From the NCBI GenBank assembly GCA_007128755.1, contig SKWV01000418.1:1-6346 (forward strand): DNA of 6,346 nt, written 5' to 3'. The notes beneath the pieces are model-generated. The model was not told the DNA's origin. It saw nothing but the letters and a program-made list of their open reading frames with translations, and ran no database searches. This document shows positions 5,597 to 6,346 of this stretch, piece after piece. The DNA comes from Trueperaceae bacterium. Its GTDB lineage: Bacteria; Deinococcota; Deinococci; Deinococcales; Trueperaceae. Position numbers and translations under genes: made by a program. The first letter of the stretch is position 1. The number at the start of each line of letters is the position of its first letter.

Positions 5597-6346
5597 GCCG
5601 GCACGCTACGCCCGGCCGGCAAGGCGGCGCCAGTGTCGTCCGTCATGGGCGCCGCGCCGCGCACGTCGAGCCGCCGCCGGAGCACGCCCTCGAGCACGAG
5701 CAGCAGCGCCAGGCCCGGCAGCGTCATGAGCAGCGCCAGGCCGGCCGTGATCGGGTCGAGCGCGCCGCCACCGCCGAGCCGGGCGAACAGCTGCGCGGCG
5801 GTGGTCTCGACGCGCCCCTGCCCCACCAGCACCGTGAGCACGACCACGTGGGAGCTCACCAGGAAGGCGAACAGCGCGGCCGCGGCGATGCCCGGCGCGA
5901 GCAGCGGCAGCCGCAGGTGCCGCACCACCTCCCAGGCCGTCGCGCCGTGCACGCGGGCGGCGTCGGCGAGATCGCGGTCGAAGGTCGCCTCGACCGCGGT
6001 CAGGGTGCGCACGAGGTAGGGCAGCGTCGGCACCACGTGCGCCAGCAGCACGCCCCACCAGGTGCCGGCGAGGCCGACGTGGACGGCGGTCGTCGCCAGG
6101 CCGAGCGCGATCGCGAGCTCCGGCACCAGGAGCGGCGCCAGCAGCAGCGTCTCGACGACCGCCTTGCCGCGGAAGCGCTCGTGCGCCAGCACGCGCGCCG
6201 CCGGCCACGCGAGCGCGAGCCCGACGACGGTCGCGGCGGCCGCCAGGGCGGCGGTGGCCGCCAACGCCGGCAGCGCGCGGGAAGCTGGCGACGCCAGGTA
6301 GTCCCAGCCGATCGGTAGACGCGCGTCGGCGCGCGCCTGCCACCAC
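5593..6346 (-). CDS. ABC importer permease, PotC/ThiP/FbpB-like (5' end outside window)
   Basis: This is an inner-membrane subunit of a binding-protein-dependent ABC importer, of the class that includes spermidine/putrescine, ferric iron and thiamine systems. The frame is open to the right edge. The residues before the TTG at 6264 (…GWDYLASPASRALPALAATA) continue the protein naturally, so that TTG is not taken as the start. About 250 residues are visible. The cytoplasmic coupling (EAA) loop is DAARVHGATAWEVVRHLRLP, followed by LLAPGIAAAALFAFLVSS, where the permease helix carries the typical SF/SS turn. Roughly five or six hydrophobic segments are visible. A short hydrophilic tail (…MTDDTGAALPAGRSVPA) ends the protein. 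The upstream part could be a second permease domain, as in ThiP-like fused permeases, or a short N terminus. The substrate is unknown. Its TGA overlaps the exporter ATPase start as GTGA. Confidence 0.85.
   Translation of the reverse strand, partial: WWQARADARLPIGWDYLASPASRALPALAATAALAAAATVVGLALAWPAARVLAHERFRGKAVVETLLLAPLLVPELAIALGLATTAVHVGLAGTWWGVLLAHVVPTLPYLVRTLTAVEATFDRDLADAARVHGATAWEVVRHLRLPLLAPGIAAAALFAFLVSSHVVVLTVLVGQGRVETTAAQLFARLGGGGALDPITAGLALLMTLPGLALLLVLEGVLRRRLDVRGAAPMTDDTGAALPAGRSVPA
5603..5608 (-). promoter_or_regulatory. Predicted -10 box TAGCGT giving a leaderless ABC ATPase mRNA
   Basis: On the minus strand, TAGCGT followed by exactly six bases (GCCGGC) and GTG repeats the geometry seen before the M20 gene. 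The box lies within the last codons (Arg-Ser-Val) of the upstream importer permease. No Shine-Dalgarno sequence precedes the GTG. A -35 is not evident. Because the box is also coding sequence, chance cannot be excluded. Confidence 0.42.

Noticed and set aside
4571..6019. A 482-codon open frame on the plus strand, opposite the ABC transporter genes
   Set aside because: It has low-complexity Arg/Ala/Gly/Asp composition and no motifs, while the minus strand encodes proteins with complete Walker A, signature and Walker B motifs.
5593..6264. Taking the TTG at 6264 as the start of the importer permease
   Set aside because: The frame stays open to the window edge, and the residues upstream resemble the normal N-terminal side of a permease domain (LASPASRALPALAATA). 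The gene is therefore treated as cut by the window edge.
1..6346. Search by eye for CRISPR arrays, tRNA genes, insertion sequence ends and phage or defence genes
   Set aside because: The coding genes are nearly contiguous, no regularly spaced repeats or cloverleaf-like sequence were seen, and no protein matched a mobile or defence family.

Overview
This is an ordinary-looking, very GC-rich chromosomal window from a bacterium that initiates many genes at GTG and packs them tightly. I see no rRNA, tRNA, CRISPR array, insertion sequence or phage gene. The lineage cannot be fixed from the sequence. A YojF/BshB2 gene pair (bacillithiol type) together with apparent leaderless promoters of TANNNT form would suit a high-GC Deinococcota genome, for instance a Trueperaceae-like one. 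A high-GC actinobacterium is the main alternative because it also uses leaderless TANNNT promoters, although its usual thiol is mycothiol. I hold the Deinococcota idea at moderate to low confidence.

Left half, all on the + strand. The window opens inside the 3' end of a UvrD/PcrA-type superfamily 1 helicase gene, with motifs V and VI visible. A promoter-like TAGCAT in its last codons leads into a HemG-like flavodoxin gene (menaquinone-dependent protoporphyrinogen dehydrogenase family). A roughly 100-base gap follows. It holds palindromes, a TAGACT box and a perfect 7-bp hairpin beginning at the predicted transcription start. It leads into the two-gene unit yojF-bshB2, a protein of unknown function plus a zinc-dependent PIG-L/LmbE deacetylase related to bacillithiol biosynthesis. 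An M20 metallopeptidase (carnosinase/Cys-Gly dipeptidase-like clade) follows, with a TAGCAT box exactly 6 bases before its ATG and no ribosome binding site, the signature of a leaderless mRNA.

Right half, all on the - strand and convergent with the M20 gene. Read in transcription order from the right edge, there is a binding-protein-dependent ABC importer permease (5' end outside the window), an ABC exporter ATPase of the NatA/CcmA type, and its ABC-2 membrane partner. Each junction is a 4-base start/stop overlap (GTGA, then ATGA). A TAGCGT box 6 bases before the GTG of the ATPase lies inside the last codons of the importer permease. The exporter pair may therefore be transcribed independently although it looks like part of one operon.

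How they may work together: YojF and BshB2 very probably act in low-molecular-weight thiol metabolism. HemG acts in heme synthesis. The M20 enzyme hydrolyses peptides or related amides. The ABC proteins form one complete putative exporter and part of an importer. I found no strong evidence for an undescribed multi-gene system. The most distinctive signals are the repeated promoter geometry, the hairpin at the yojF 5' end and the uncharacterised YojF protein beside BshB2.
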